From: Eutypa lata
Lineage: Eukaryota > Ascomycota > Sordariomycetes > Xylariales > Diatrypaceae
NCBI GenBank assembly: GCA_022661535.1
Contig: JAKULF010000007.1
Location: forward strand, 3,658,001 to 3,722,000
DNA: 64,000 bases
Reading direction: 5' to 3'
The notes under the pieces: model-generated
Seen by the model: only the letters and a program-made list of their open reading frames with translations
Database searches by the model: none
What the model was told of the DNA's origin: nothing
Shown: piece by piece, positions 47,889 to 58,409 of the stretch
Layout of the letters: every line of letters begins with the position of its first letter
How positions within the stretch are numbered: position 1 is the first letter of the stretch
Position numbers and translations under genes: made by a program

Positions 47889-48814
47889 CTTGGCAACTCA
47901 GTGCAACTTGGCTTAGAGTGTTAAGCTGTTATTACGACATATAAGATCAGGTAGGTAGGTACCTTCTTATGTTGCTCAGGTGACAGAGGCATGTATGTAA
48001 TCTTCCTCCTCCTAACCCTTTTCCCACTTGTTATCTTATGTACTGTTTGGAACTGAAACCTTCATCGTAACTACATGCGGAAGGAGACGTTTCTACGAAA
48101 CTAAAAGGTTAATTGTCAGCCTGGACTTGTATAACGCGTACAATCATTTTTAACAAACTATCTAAATATAAATAAACAACAATTTAAGCCGTAACATCCA
48201 CAATAAAAGTCATTTCGCTACATTTACATCCGGGTTGCACATGCCAGCAAAATTGATGTTGTCCATGATTCTAATCGGGGCCATAGTAACCACTAGCAAG
48301 GCCTATAGCAATGCGGCCAGGCATGATTTGTTGGGCTCTGCACCATTTTGTGGTCAGCCCTGAACCGATGGCGATGACGATGTTTCCATCTGATATTATT
48401 TACCAATGTGCTTAGAAACTGAGCAACGATGATGCTTTTCACTTCACGAATTGTTGTGATCGCCGTCTCAAGAAGCGTACCCAATATCTAAAGTTCCAAG
48501 CTACAACCTCACAACATCGTGATTTTCTGTCCCAGTATCGCAAGTAGTGACTATAGGGGTAACACTTTGCTCCGGCAGTAATTTATCCCGTCTTTCTTTC
48601 TCAGTTTTCTTTTCATTTCATTTTTAGTACTCTATATAACTTTTCTTTATAGCCAAGAACTTTGATACTTGAAGTTACTCAAAGGGGGGTTTTAGGATCG
48701 TTGGACTTCTAGGGAGCTCACATACCTCGCCAAAATATTTGTAAAAGAGCAATTACTAACTCCAGGAGCTCCAGTACCCCAACTCAACATCTGAATATTA
48801 CAAGGACATTATGT

Positions 48815-48885
48815 CCTTCGTGGGATCCGAACAGTAACCCGTGCAGGCATCATGGACAATAATCAGTTAAGCCACCGAGCTTTTC
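48815..48885 (-). repeat. tRNA-like Pol III element
   Basis: On the minus strand GCTCGGTGGCTTAACTGA gives an acceptor-like start plus an A box, and GTTCGGATCC (about 48832-48823) gives a B box about 42 bases on, the usual tRNA spacing. The T arm pairs poorly, so function as a tRNA is doubtful. It shares the GGTGGCT-A-box pattern with the element at 47.8 kb. Confidence 0.4.
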
Positions 48886-49659
48886 AACCCCTTTTTTTTC
48901 TTTTTCTTTTTCTTCTTCTTTTTCTTTCCCCACACAGCCCTATCAATCATGTACTATTGGTGAATGAGACACAACCGTCACATTATATATTTAATTAAAA
49001 GGCTTCGTTCTGAGGATGTACGAATGATTTTGTATAATAAATTTAAGAAAATAATCTCTGGATAGCAGTACGACTAGGCCATTGTAAAAAGGTTGTCAGT
49101 ACCATGACGAGCTGTTATTTATCAGTTGTAAAGAGGATTGTATTGCCGCGTGGCCTAGACAAACGTTGCCGTTACTCTATAAGGTTGCCAATTGTTATTA
49201 TGAATATTTTATAAATGTAAAGTGATGCATCATATTAAGAGTAGGTATGCAACAGGTGTTACGGCTCAACAGAGCGTTCGAGTCGCTTATGAAGTCTGAG
49301 CAACAGCAACTGTGGTAGAGAGAAAGACAAACACTAACATAATATCTACGTAGGTGTATATGCCGCTGTCCTAAATGCACCAGGCATTGCTGATAAGACA
49401 CCCCATCCTAAACCAGGATAGTTAATAACTAATTCGCTGTATAGTTAAGTCGAAGAAACGGCCGTTGTTACTTACCTGCCGTTCGTAGACAAAACCGACG
49501 TGGGGTAGGGGTAGCCACAGGGTTGACTGTGTCAAAACGTCTTTTTGACCTTTTTTTTAATGGGCGCACCCTACACTAATTTTAGCGTATGTAATTAAGG
49601 TAAACCTTAATATGCATTAAACCAAACCTTTAATTACTTATTTACATACACCTAAATTC

Positions 49660-49712
49660 CCATTTACACACTAGCCACTTACCCATTAGCCACTTATACT
49701 AGCCACCTAAGC
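49660..49712 (+). repeat. Short degenerate tandem repeat
   Basis: Three imperfect copies of a TAGCCACTTA-like unit start near 49672, 49687 and 49700. They form the left edge of the satellite-like block. Confidence 0.6.
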
Positions 49713-49780
49713 TACTACCACCTAGCTTTGACCTAGTTTTGACCTAGTTTTGAAGGCTTTCGACGACCTACCTAGCCTTT

Positions 49781-49880
49781 GAAGCTGTTGATAACCTAAG
49801 TGGTGGCTGTTGACAACCTAGGTGGTCTAGCTGTTGACGACCTAGGTGGTGGTGCACTGACCACTTAAGGATTGCTAAAG
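49781..49880 (+). repeat. Left copy of the direct repeat flanking the octamer array
   Basis: It starts GAAGCTGTTGATAAC, continues through AAGTGGTGG-rich sequence and ends near AAGGATTGCTAA. It aligns in the same order with 50226-50303. Confidence 0.65.
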
Positions 49881-49940
49881 TGGTGGCAGGTTAGGTGGGA
49901 GCACCTTTGAGCTTTGACCACCTAGGCTTTGACCACCTAG

Positions 49941-50208
49941 GTCTGTAGGTCTGTAGGTCTGTAGGTCTGTAGGTCTGTAGGTCTGTAGGTCTGTAGGTCT
50001 GTAGGTCTGTAGGTCTGTAGGTCTGTAGGTCTGTAGGTCTGTAGGTCTGTAGGTCTGTAGGTCTGTAGGTCTGTAGGTCTGTAGGTCTGTAGGTCTGTAG
50101 GTCTGTAGGTCTGTAGGTCTGTAGGTCTGTAGGTCTGTAGGTCTGTAGGTCTGTAGGTCTGTAGGTCTGTAGGTCTGTAGGTCTGTAGGTCTGTAGGTCT
50201 GTAGGTCT
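49941..50208 (+). repeat. Perfect octamer tandem array, 33 copies of GTCTGTAG
   Basis: Thirty-three uninterrupted identical copies of an 8-base unit (49941-50204) followed by GTCT, an AG break and one more unit. There are no substitutions. It is embedded in sequence rich in CCACCTAGG/CCTAGGTGG motifs and flanked by direct repeats. Perfect identity implies recent expansion or active homogenisation. Confidence 0.97.
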
Positions 50209-50225
50209 AGGTCTGTAGGTGTAAT

Positions 50226-50303
50226 GAAGCTGTTGATAACTTACCTAAGTGGTGAAGCTTTTGACTTAAGTGGTGGTGTATGGACCATTTAAGGATTTCT
50301 AAG
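50226..50303 (+). repeat. Right copy of the direct repeat flanking the octamer array
   Basis: It starts GAAGCTGTTGATAAC as the left copy does, then AAGTGGTG, ACTTAAGTGGTGGTG and a GGACCA-TTAAGGATT-CTAA ending. It is diverged and shorter than the left copy. Confidence 0.65.
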
Positions 50304-50454
50304 GTAATAGCAACTTTAATCACCTAGCTCGGCTATAGGCCGGCTAAAGTCCTAGGTACGGGCGCAGAATTACTTATATATATGTGGATAAAACAGTACC
50401 ATTTATAAATAAAAAACATAAGCTAGTAATAATGGTATGACTAGTGTAGCTTGT

Positions 50455-50540
50455 AATGTAATAGCTAAATTTGTAGCTGTAATATCTATGATTGCAATAC
50501 GTAATATCAAAGCCCTTAAGTTCGAATCCTAGCTGTAACG
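50455..50540 (+). repeat. Weak tRNA-like element
   Basis: AGTTCGAATCCTAG is a close B-box match; upstream TAGCTAAATTTG and TAGCTGTAATATC are only loose A-box matches. It is too degraded to call a tRNA. Confidence 0.25.
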
Positions 50541-50609
50541 TAAAATCTAATTAAATAAATTAAATGCACCGTAATCTTATCCTATATATAAGCAATGTAC
50601 TTCGTTTCT

Positions 50610-50840
50610 TTTTTTTTTTTTTAATTTAATTATTAATAAGTTATTTCGTAAATTTATATAAAAGCTTAAATAATAACAGCTTAAATAATAATTATTAAAT
50701 TAATAATAATTAAAATAATAATAATTAAAGTATAATATAAATAAATAATAATAACTTAAATTAAATAAATATTTTAAATACATACATTTTTTATATAAAT
50801 ATTGCATTTATACTTAATTAAATAAAGATTTGGCTAAAAT
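50610..50840. repeat. Nearly pure A/T block
   Basis: About 230 bases composed almost only of A and T, beginning with a long poly-T run near 50610 and continuing as TAATAA-like runs. Extreme AT content beside repeats suggests repeat-induced point mutation acting on a former repeat, or a simple AT satellite. Confidence 0.75.
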
Positions 50841-51675
50841 TACACCTGGGTAAACCTATAATGTAAAAAAGTAATTATGACATAATCAACCCTGTGGCCG
50901 ACCGTAGTGGGGGCGAAAGGGGTGGAGTTCCGCCAATACCACTTAGGCAGGTAATGCGCAACAGGTTTTGGAGACATGATGGATTGCTCTCCCCTCTCAG
51001 GCCGTTTCCATGACATAGGCTATATGATAGCATTACCCTCGCTGTGATCACTTTGACGGAAAATAAAATTAATAAAATAAAGAAGCTTACATAAGGCATT
51101 GGAGCTATAAATGTTGAAGAAATAGTGCTTGGAAAAACTTGTCAACGTAGCATAAAAGATCAGGTAAATAATATAAAGATAAATCTAACTTATGCCAAGT
51201 CCATTAGGGAATACGAGAGCTCCCTAGACTAGCTCTTCAAAAGGACGTAAATATTTAGCCGCAGCGCAGGCCAAATATGGAAGTAGTTCCAGTACTCGTC
51301 CGATTGAGATAACCAACCGCTCGCCTTTTCCCGGTATTGATGCAACAACGGACGGGAAAACCAGATTGCTCGAATGGCCTTCCACAGTCTCGAACCTCTC
51401 AAGACTTGAGTGGAACTATTTTGGCGCCAGTGCTCTGGCGAACAAGACATGCTGGGTTGAAGAATCGTATGACCCATAGTCACGTTGCTATAATATATAC
51501 ACCAAGCTTCCCTGAAGGCGCAAAGGCGATCTTCCCATGCAATATATTGACTTAAAATCCGTAGCTTCAATATTATAGTGCATTGAGAGCAGAGCTACCC
51601 CACCAATCTAACCCTGGTGCTAAATCGATAGCTTCATCTCACCAAAGAATCAATTCTCCTAGTAACTTCAAGAAA

Positions 51676-52557
51676 ATGAAATACCACACATTGGTGAGGG
51701 CTCTGCTATTTGAGCTCCTCCTCCACAATGTCTCAGCCGCCCTCATCAGGAGCATATACCTATTCAAAGACGTGATGAAGTCGGACACGGCATCCCTGAC
51801 GACCTCCGGCTTCAACTCCGTCATCATGTTCGGCGTCGGGATCCTCGAAGACGGCGGCATCATGTACTACTCGAACACACCGGGAAGCTCGGACGTCCTG
51901 GTCGCGTCCGGCGGCGCCTATGTCGGCGGCGACGCGCTCGCCGAGAAGGTGCGCTCGTTCAAGACGGCCTCCGGCACGGGCATCGACCGCGTGGAGATCT
52001 CGATGAACTCCCAGCACGTGGCCGACCTGATGAGTAGCCCGGGGCCCGGCTCGGACACGGCGCTTTATCGCAACTTCGCGGCGCTCAAGGAGGCGTGGGG
52101 CCTCGACGCCGTCAACAACGACGACGAGTCCATCTACGACGTGCAGAGCACCGTCGCCTTCGCGAAGATGCTCGGCGAGATCGGCTACAAGTACACCATC
52201 GCCCCCTACACAAACTCGGGCTTCTGGGTCTCCGTCGTGTCGCAGGCCAACAATGGGCTCTCCGAGCCGGACCTGCTGCTCGATAGGGCGTACCTGCAGT
52301 GCTACGACGGCGGCGCGGGCAACGATCCCGGGAGCTGGCAGAGTACGCTCGGCATGAAAGTCGTGCCGCTCGTTTGGGTCACGAACGACTCGAAGCCGTC
52401 ACAGGGAACGACGGCGTCGCAGGCGCGGTCGAAGTTTACTGGTTGGAATTCGCGAAGCGCTTTGGGCGGGGGTGGGTATTGGAATGACTATGATATTGAA
52501 AAGATGGGATTGTCGTACACAGAGTATGGCGACGTTTTGACGAGTGTCTTTACATGA
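51676..52557 (+). CDS. Secreted GH18-like protein (annotated elsewhere as coagulation factor 5/8 type)
   Basis: Single exon, 293 residues. The ATG at 51676 starts a good signal peptide (hydrophobic core A-L-L-F-E-L-L-L, cleavage near V-S-A-A, about residue 21). The mature protein resembles fungal secreted proteins, often called coagulation factor 5/8 type domain proteins, that have a GH18-like barrel: the S-G-F-N-S-V-I-M-F-G-V-G strand, D-G-G-I-M-Y-Y-S-N-T-P, and S-F-K-T near residue 95. I do not see the full D-x-x-D-x-D-x-E catalytic motif of active chitinases, so activity is uncertain. Its codons are markedly GC-rich compared with the AT-rich flanks. It lies between a repeat block and a dead beta-lactamase-like gene. 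Confidence 0.72.
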   Translation: MKYHTLVRALLFELLLHNVSAALIRSIYLFKDVMKSDTASLTTSGFNSVIMFGVGILEDGGIMYYSNTPGSSDVLVASGGAYVGGDALAEKVRSFKTASGTGIDRVEISMNSQHVADLMSSPGPGSDTALYRNFAALKEAWGLDAVNNDDESIYDVQSTVAFAKMLGEIGYKYTIAPYTNSGFWVSVVSQANNGLSEPDLLLDRAYLQCYDGGAGNDPGSWQSTLGMKVVPLVWVTNDSKPSQGTTASQARSKFTGWNSRSALGGGGYWNDYDIEKMGLSYTEYGDVLTSVFT

Positions 52558-52927
52558 ACGGTCCAGTTTCTATTAGTAGATAGAAAAGGTTTACTTACAA
52601 AACTTTCACATCTCCCAAAGGACTATACAACGATATCAATTTGCTATCATATCGCCATAAGTAGCGGCCATGCCAGTCTCTGTCTAGAATAGTTATAATT
52701 CAAAAGAAAGAGCACGGGTACTGTCCATGACAACATACCTATGCTATACATTCAATATCGTCAGGAGCTGAGAAGTCCGCAGGGAGATATAATGTCAAGC
52801 GTATAGGCTCTAGTTCATGACCTCAACGGCCTATTGTGAAGAGGGCATCGTTGGTAGATAACCGTGTTGTTAAAGTGTTGTTTCCCAGCTCCAATAAAAT
52901 AATCTGCTTATCAGTATCTCATGTTCT
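52558..52927. other. Convergent intergenic region
   Basis: Short 3' flank shared by the secreted protein (plus) and the beta-lactamase-like pseudogene (minus). Nothing else was seen. Confidence 0.5.
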
Positions 52928-54565
52928 TTAAGAGGAACCTCCATCGTTCGAATCTTCGAACTTGGGAAACCAACCCAACTCCTCCGAGGCCTCATACATC
53001 CAACCAATCGAATTGACTTTCCCATTATCACGTCGGCTAAAGTAGAAGAGTCCCACCATGTAATAGTCCCAGCCACGCATTGAACGAGTGAGACAGGCAT
53101 CCCTCGACACGGGAAAGAAGCGGTAGACGTCACAGTCGTCCTTATAGAATTCAAGATCGCATTGGTATTTGATGTTCGAGTTCAGCGTGAACGCCAACTT
53201 GTCCGTTTCCTCCCGGAAAAAGACCTCGATCCTCGTACCGTGCCCGGAATAAATACCAACATAATCCTGTCGGTCTGCTTCCGTGGTCGTGGTCCTGCGG
53301 TCATCACACCATCGAATGACCTTGTCATCAAACCACTTTCTGCGTAGAGGTGCCTCTTTCTTAGCCAGATCTATTATATCCACCTCTGGCTTCATATCGA
53401 ATAATGCTTGTGTGAATAGTTTGGTGGCAAAGTCGGCAGCATCACCGATATCCATACAATTTGCCAGGGCCACTATAGCGCACTCCGACTCCGGAAATAT
53501 TTGGAGTGAGGAATGTGAAGCCACTGCAAACACCTTCGTGTCCTACGAAAGCCCTCTGTTTATCATCATAGCTGATGAGATAATGGGCACCCAAAGCTAA
53601 CACCAGGAAGAGATCCTCGATACCAGCCAAGGCAATACTGGGCCTCAGGATGCGTCTCGGAGTCAACAGCTATTTGTATATTCCAGATCTCGTCGATTCC
53701 CCTAGTCGGATTCTCAACCGGGGCACCTTGATGCTTGGACTCTAGGAGTGCCCTGGCCCAGATTAACATATCTCGTACAGAGCTGCGTACCCCAATCGCC
53801 ACAAGGGTTGGGGTGTTGCACTCGTCTGTATAATCAACATGCCATTTGCGAAAAAAAACCGTCTTTGAGTTGTGTGTATCCATGTGCAATGTTCCTATTC
53901 GTCTCGACTCCGTGGCGAGTGACGATTGTGTCGTGCATTCCAAGCGGATCAAAGATCCGGTGCTGAAAAAAATCAGCATACCGTTTGCCCAAAGCATTCT
54001 CGACCGCGATTCCGATTGCTCCGTATGCTTAGTTGTTGTAAAGCCACCTGTGCTTAGGGAATCGAGGGCCGTCCTCATCTTCAGTTATGGTTTGATTGAG
54101 GAACTCAATGAAGGACCTTTGCTTTGTAACTACACTGCCGTTAGGACCCAAACTGAGAACCTGGGGACGGCCCAGCCCCGTGGTATGCGCTAAGGCATCC
54201 CGTATTGTGGCCTTTCCCCCTATTTCCGGGTCCCCAACTGGGTTAAAAGACGGGATGTGCTTCCTGATAGGGTCATCCCAAGACATTTTCCCTTCGCTCA
54301 CCAGAATACCAACTGCAGCGGACAGAAACATCTTGGAACAGGAAGCTAGAAGGTAGCTGGTGTGGGTATCGGCGGGCAGATCCGGGTCCATGTTCCTCAG
54401 ACCCTCTCCATGCTCAAAGACTATTTCGCGTCTGACAGCACCTATTGAGATTGATGCAACGCGACATATCCGCCGTATTTTCAGCTTTTCAGATGCAAGC
54501 GGGAACCTCTCCAAGATACCGTGTCTAGACTTCGTCAGCAAACGTCGCTCACTATTAAACCACAC
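52928..54565 (-). pseudogene. Beta-lactamase-related serine hydrolase, multiply disrupted
   Basis: Family of penicillin-binding/esterase-like serine hydrolases common in fungi. The left part has the nucleophile motif S-x-x-K within L-L-A-S-C-S-K and the second motif Y-N-N. At least four lesions are visible: an in-frame TAA right after the Y-N-N motif (54029-54031); a one-base slip at an 8-base homopolymer (53851-53858 on the plus strand); a change of frame near 53596-53603; and another at about 53509. Between them the protein reads on in the expected family order (R-S-S-V-x-D-M-L-x-W-A, then F-V-G-H-E-G and an A-I-V-A-L-A-N strand). No ATG fits the 5' end. The stop could be C-to-T damage; the indels are not typical of repeat-induced mutation. 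No intron explains these breaks. Confidence 0.85.
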
Positions 54566-57500
54566 ACGTATCCAAGTACGGGTCGGCGTTGGGACTTGTC
54601 TTGAGTAATAGCGTCTCGAAAAGGGGTATTGGGCAGGAGACTGGAGTACCCGGTAAAAATCAAGATATAAAGGCTAGTGTCCTCCATTTTGATTCGCAAT
54701 TGGATGATTGGGTAGGTAACTTATATTGAATATATTCAAGTCGAGGTTGGAGAGTTCCATTAGAAGAGGGCTTCCTGCTTTTAGGAAAAAGAAAACAGAA
54801 CTATGTGCTGGGTTTTTGGTTAGGTCATGATGTTGCACTGACAGGATATAGCATTCCTACCGGTTTGCCTCCTCTAAGTAGTCTAAGCAAATAACAAGAA
54901 TAAGATGAACAAAATAATCATTCTGACGGGTCAGGGTCACACCCCCAGTAATCGGTCTTACATATTTAGTCTACAGTCGATTTCCTACCAGCCAGGTCTC
55001 TAAACGAAAAGAGCAGTATCGATCATGGGCACATCTAAAATCATATATATCTTTAACATAGTTGAACTTACATAATATTTCCCCTAAGTCATTCCAAGGC
55101 CAAGTTCTACCTCAAATAGGCCCAAGAGAAAGAGAGAAAAGACCACCGCCATCGAGCCGGTGAAAGTATCTACAGTAAATCTGCTTGCTCATTTCAATCT
55201 GGAGAATGTAAACCCAGGATTTCTAGCAATAGCTCTTCCAAGTAGCCCTATCGGAGGCATGGCATAAGAAGCTCAATGGCATGGGATGAACCTGCCTACG
55301 CATTTGTGACGCATCGCATCGCATCGCATATCATCGCATATTCGACGTCAGTCACGAACTGCACCGATACCCTTGCGTTAAGGGCAAACAACATGCAATG
55401 CACCACTCTGTAACTAATACGTGCAAATTGCGCGATTTATTCACCAATCTGCTAGTGCAGTCAAGTCTCCCGTTTGTGTTACCATACGGATCTGGTCTCG
55501 TTACACATCCAGTTAGCCGTCCGCTCACCTACCTGCTTACAAACTTATAGCCGGGGCATCCCAAGTATAGTACTGAGTATGCCTAAGCACAATGACGTTG
55601 CAATAACAACTCCAGAACACAAACATACTATGCCTATCTGATTCATCATAGAACCATACGGTGCTGTCATCTTCGGGCGAATTGAACACTGAAAAAATAT
55701 CTAGGGAGATAACGGATGCTTGGATCGTCTATATTCGGGGAGCAGCTTCATCTTGTCCGACCCTGTTTGCATTCCGCGTATTCCTAGGGTATTCTTTTCA
55801 AATACTTTAGTTTGCATGAAGTGCCACCGAGGAATACCTCACAATGTCCCGGTACACTTGCATCTTTATATCTCGGCTCTCGATTGTTTCCAGGCCCTCT
55901 AACCCTCATATAATTACTTACCATATACTACAGTTATCATATATGTGAGAAGAAAATAGCGAAGGGCTTCATATGATAGGGGATATTGTAGAAGCTCATA
56001 GCTGATCACTTCTTGCAGCCATTCATGAATTCGGAGATGTATCAATAAGAATAATAGCATATTGATGTGAGAATATATTGGACGGCTCTTCCACAGCTGC
56101 ATGCTCGCATGCCTACAGTTGGAGAGCTGGTATATAAAGATCGATCTTATTCGATGATATTCAAGAGACTCAGGGGCTAGAAGTCTTATAATGAGCGGAA
56201 AGGCCAATCCACCACCACTTGCTACGAATTACTAGATGCATAATAAATAATCAGGATAGTCTGGTGGATTCTTGTTGTATATCAGGAATCCACAATGCGT
56301 GCTTTGAATCTTGAAACTTGTTTTGTACACACATATCACGGTTAGCCACGTTCCATCGCCGCGGGATAACTTGAGACATGCAAGTTCTCACGAGGTGGCT
56401 AATTTATGCAGGCGCTCTTGGCAAACTCGATTTTCCGGGTTCATCGCTCATTGGATTTCATCATGTGGCGCCCCCCGTTCTCGGTATCGTTTAAGGTTCC
56501 AGTTGCATCTTATGTCGCGTTTCGGAATCTTTAATCTTCCCTATGTGATGATGGATCGCGATCTAGGAGGAGGCCCTAATCACCATTCAGCACTGCCTCG
56601 TTGGAATACAGAAACCGTGAACCCCTTTATTCCCCTTTCCCTTTCTTCTTTGCCCACTTCATTTGTCCGCAGGTGCAGATCCGAATTCCAAATAGCTCCG
56701 TTTCCTAAGCAGTAATAATCTGCTGAACCTATAATGCGGAACTCGATTGCAGTTAGGAGTCCTATCAGAACTATGAAGTCCGGGTATAAAATAAGGAGCG
56801 AAAGGGTCTCGCTCCACATTTAGTGCTACAGCGCTGAATTGGTGCCCCGTTCCCTCTATCAAGCCTATTAATTTGCCCCTCCAAATCAGCATACAGAATA
56901 ACTGCCCGTATTAATCGAGATGTTGAAGAATATACCCACCCACCCACCATATCTACATACATAACGAGGAAGCGGCAAGCCAGCAAGCCCTAACTACCTA
57001 GGTAAGCAGCAGTTAATTGTATATTTGCACGCGGTGGCGGGTAGGGCAAAACACGGAATATTGTCTCGGGGTTTGAAGATCTGATCAAAAGGAATTATTT
57101 GATCAGATAGGATAAAGAGAGGCGCTCCCTTTATGAGATCAGGAGATTTTCAGCGCGCTTGTGAGTTAGCCACCTGTTCTGTTGTCGAAATGCCTTGCCT
57201 ACGAATTAATGAATTACATAGCTGCGACCTCAAGGTCACACAGATTAGGAACCTGGTAAAGTATTGTACATAGAAATACGAATCAACTCTATTAAGTCGG
57301 GCTGGTCAGGGTGATGTTGGCAAAATATCCCCCTAATCGGTCCTAATTTACCCTCCCCAATCGACTAGGTTGATAGATCGTGGTGTCCTCTGTGCCTCTC
57401 TTTGAAAGGTCCCCCATAAATCGTCTGTATTATGATTGGTCTTACCACAACGTCTCCCCGCGAGGAATCTCGGAGCCAGTGGTCCTTAAGTGGGGGCCCG

Positions 57501-58409
57501 CCCTTTGCCCGCGAAGAGGCTCTTGGCGTGCAGACAAACCTGGCAACCTCCATTTCTTCAGTTTGCCCCAAAGCCAATCGCTACCTAGTCTGCTAGTTAG
57601 TTAGCTGCAGTTATGTAGGTCATGGGTATCCAGAAACGTGGAAACACTATCGAGGAAGCTGGGAAGTTGTGAACCTGGCAAGCCCTGGGAACTTTGAGGT
57701 GCCACCACAAGTTGAAAGCAACTCTCACTTAGTTATCCCAATCGGGTTGGTCATCCTCCTTGTTCTACAAAAGTGTACGGTACACGGCGTGGCCGACTGA
57801 CTTACTGTTCTTGAAGGAGTTTGATGATGTCTTCCTTTAGTAAATGCTCGTGCCTACCTAGGTATGTAGTTTGAGCTGAAACATTTTTCGCTCGTTGCTT
57901 AGTACAATATGTGCATATTACGGTAATACCAAGTTTGACACCGATCGTGACGTACTGTTCCAGCAAGCTTCTTATTACTCCTGACCACCTGGTCTTGGGG
58001 GCAGCTGGGCAGGTTCCAAGAGTTGAAAACGCCAAGAGAAAAAGGCTTAGTTGGACCAACGTATCTTCGCAGCTACGCAAGCACATGCGAGACATGAGAA
58101 GCTCGGTTGAATCATATCGTACGAGAGCCATGCAGCCTAGCAGCCTAGTCAAGCCCTGTAAGCCCTTTCAATCGCTAGGGAGTTAACGAACCAATAAGGC
58201 CTGGAATGATGTTACACGGCACTCCCAGCGTGGCCTACCTAATCGCTAGGTTTGGTAGTTTCGCCATCATCGGATGAATTGAAGTTTGACGGGTCAAACC
58301 TAACAAGCGATATTCGATGGACTCGGGCAATCAACTCATGACACATGATTCAATTTATGCTCATCCAACTCGTGTCATTGCTTCAATTACTTCATACCTA
58401 CGTCTCTAG
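54566..58409. other. Long intergenic region
   Basis: No firmly supported gene. A CGCAT-type short repeat lies at about 55312-55340. A plus-strand stretch at 57990-58155 (V-P-R-V-E-N-A-K-R-K-R-L-S-W-T-N-V-S-S) reads like an exon and might belong to the gene that follows, but I could not join it with consistent phase. Confidence 0.4.

Larger units (their letters stand above)
47026..51675. other. Repeat-rich gene desert
   Basis: No supported gene. It contains two or three tRNA-like Pol III elements (47744-47888, 48815-48885, perhaps 50455-50540), a satellite-like block from about 49660 to 50340 including a perfect octamer array, and an A/T block (50610-50840). The minus-strand frame at 51229-51570 is open for 113 codons but has no ATG and resembles nothing I know. 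Confidence 0.6.

Noticed and set aside
51229..51570. 113-codon minus-strand frame upstream of the secreted protein
   Set aside because: Starts on TTG and resembles no family; could be a fragment but unsupported.
55312..55340. CGCAT-type short repeat
   Set aside because: Only a few imperfect units; no structure beyond a simple repeat.
57802..58152. 116-codon minus-strand frame
   Set aside because: The opposite strand reads more like coding sequence; neither could be confirmed.
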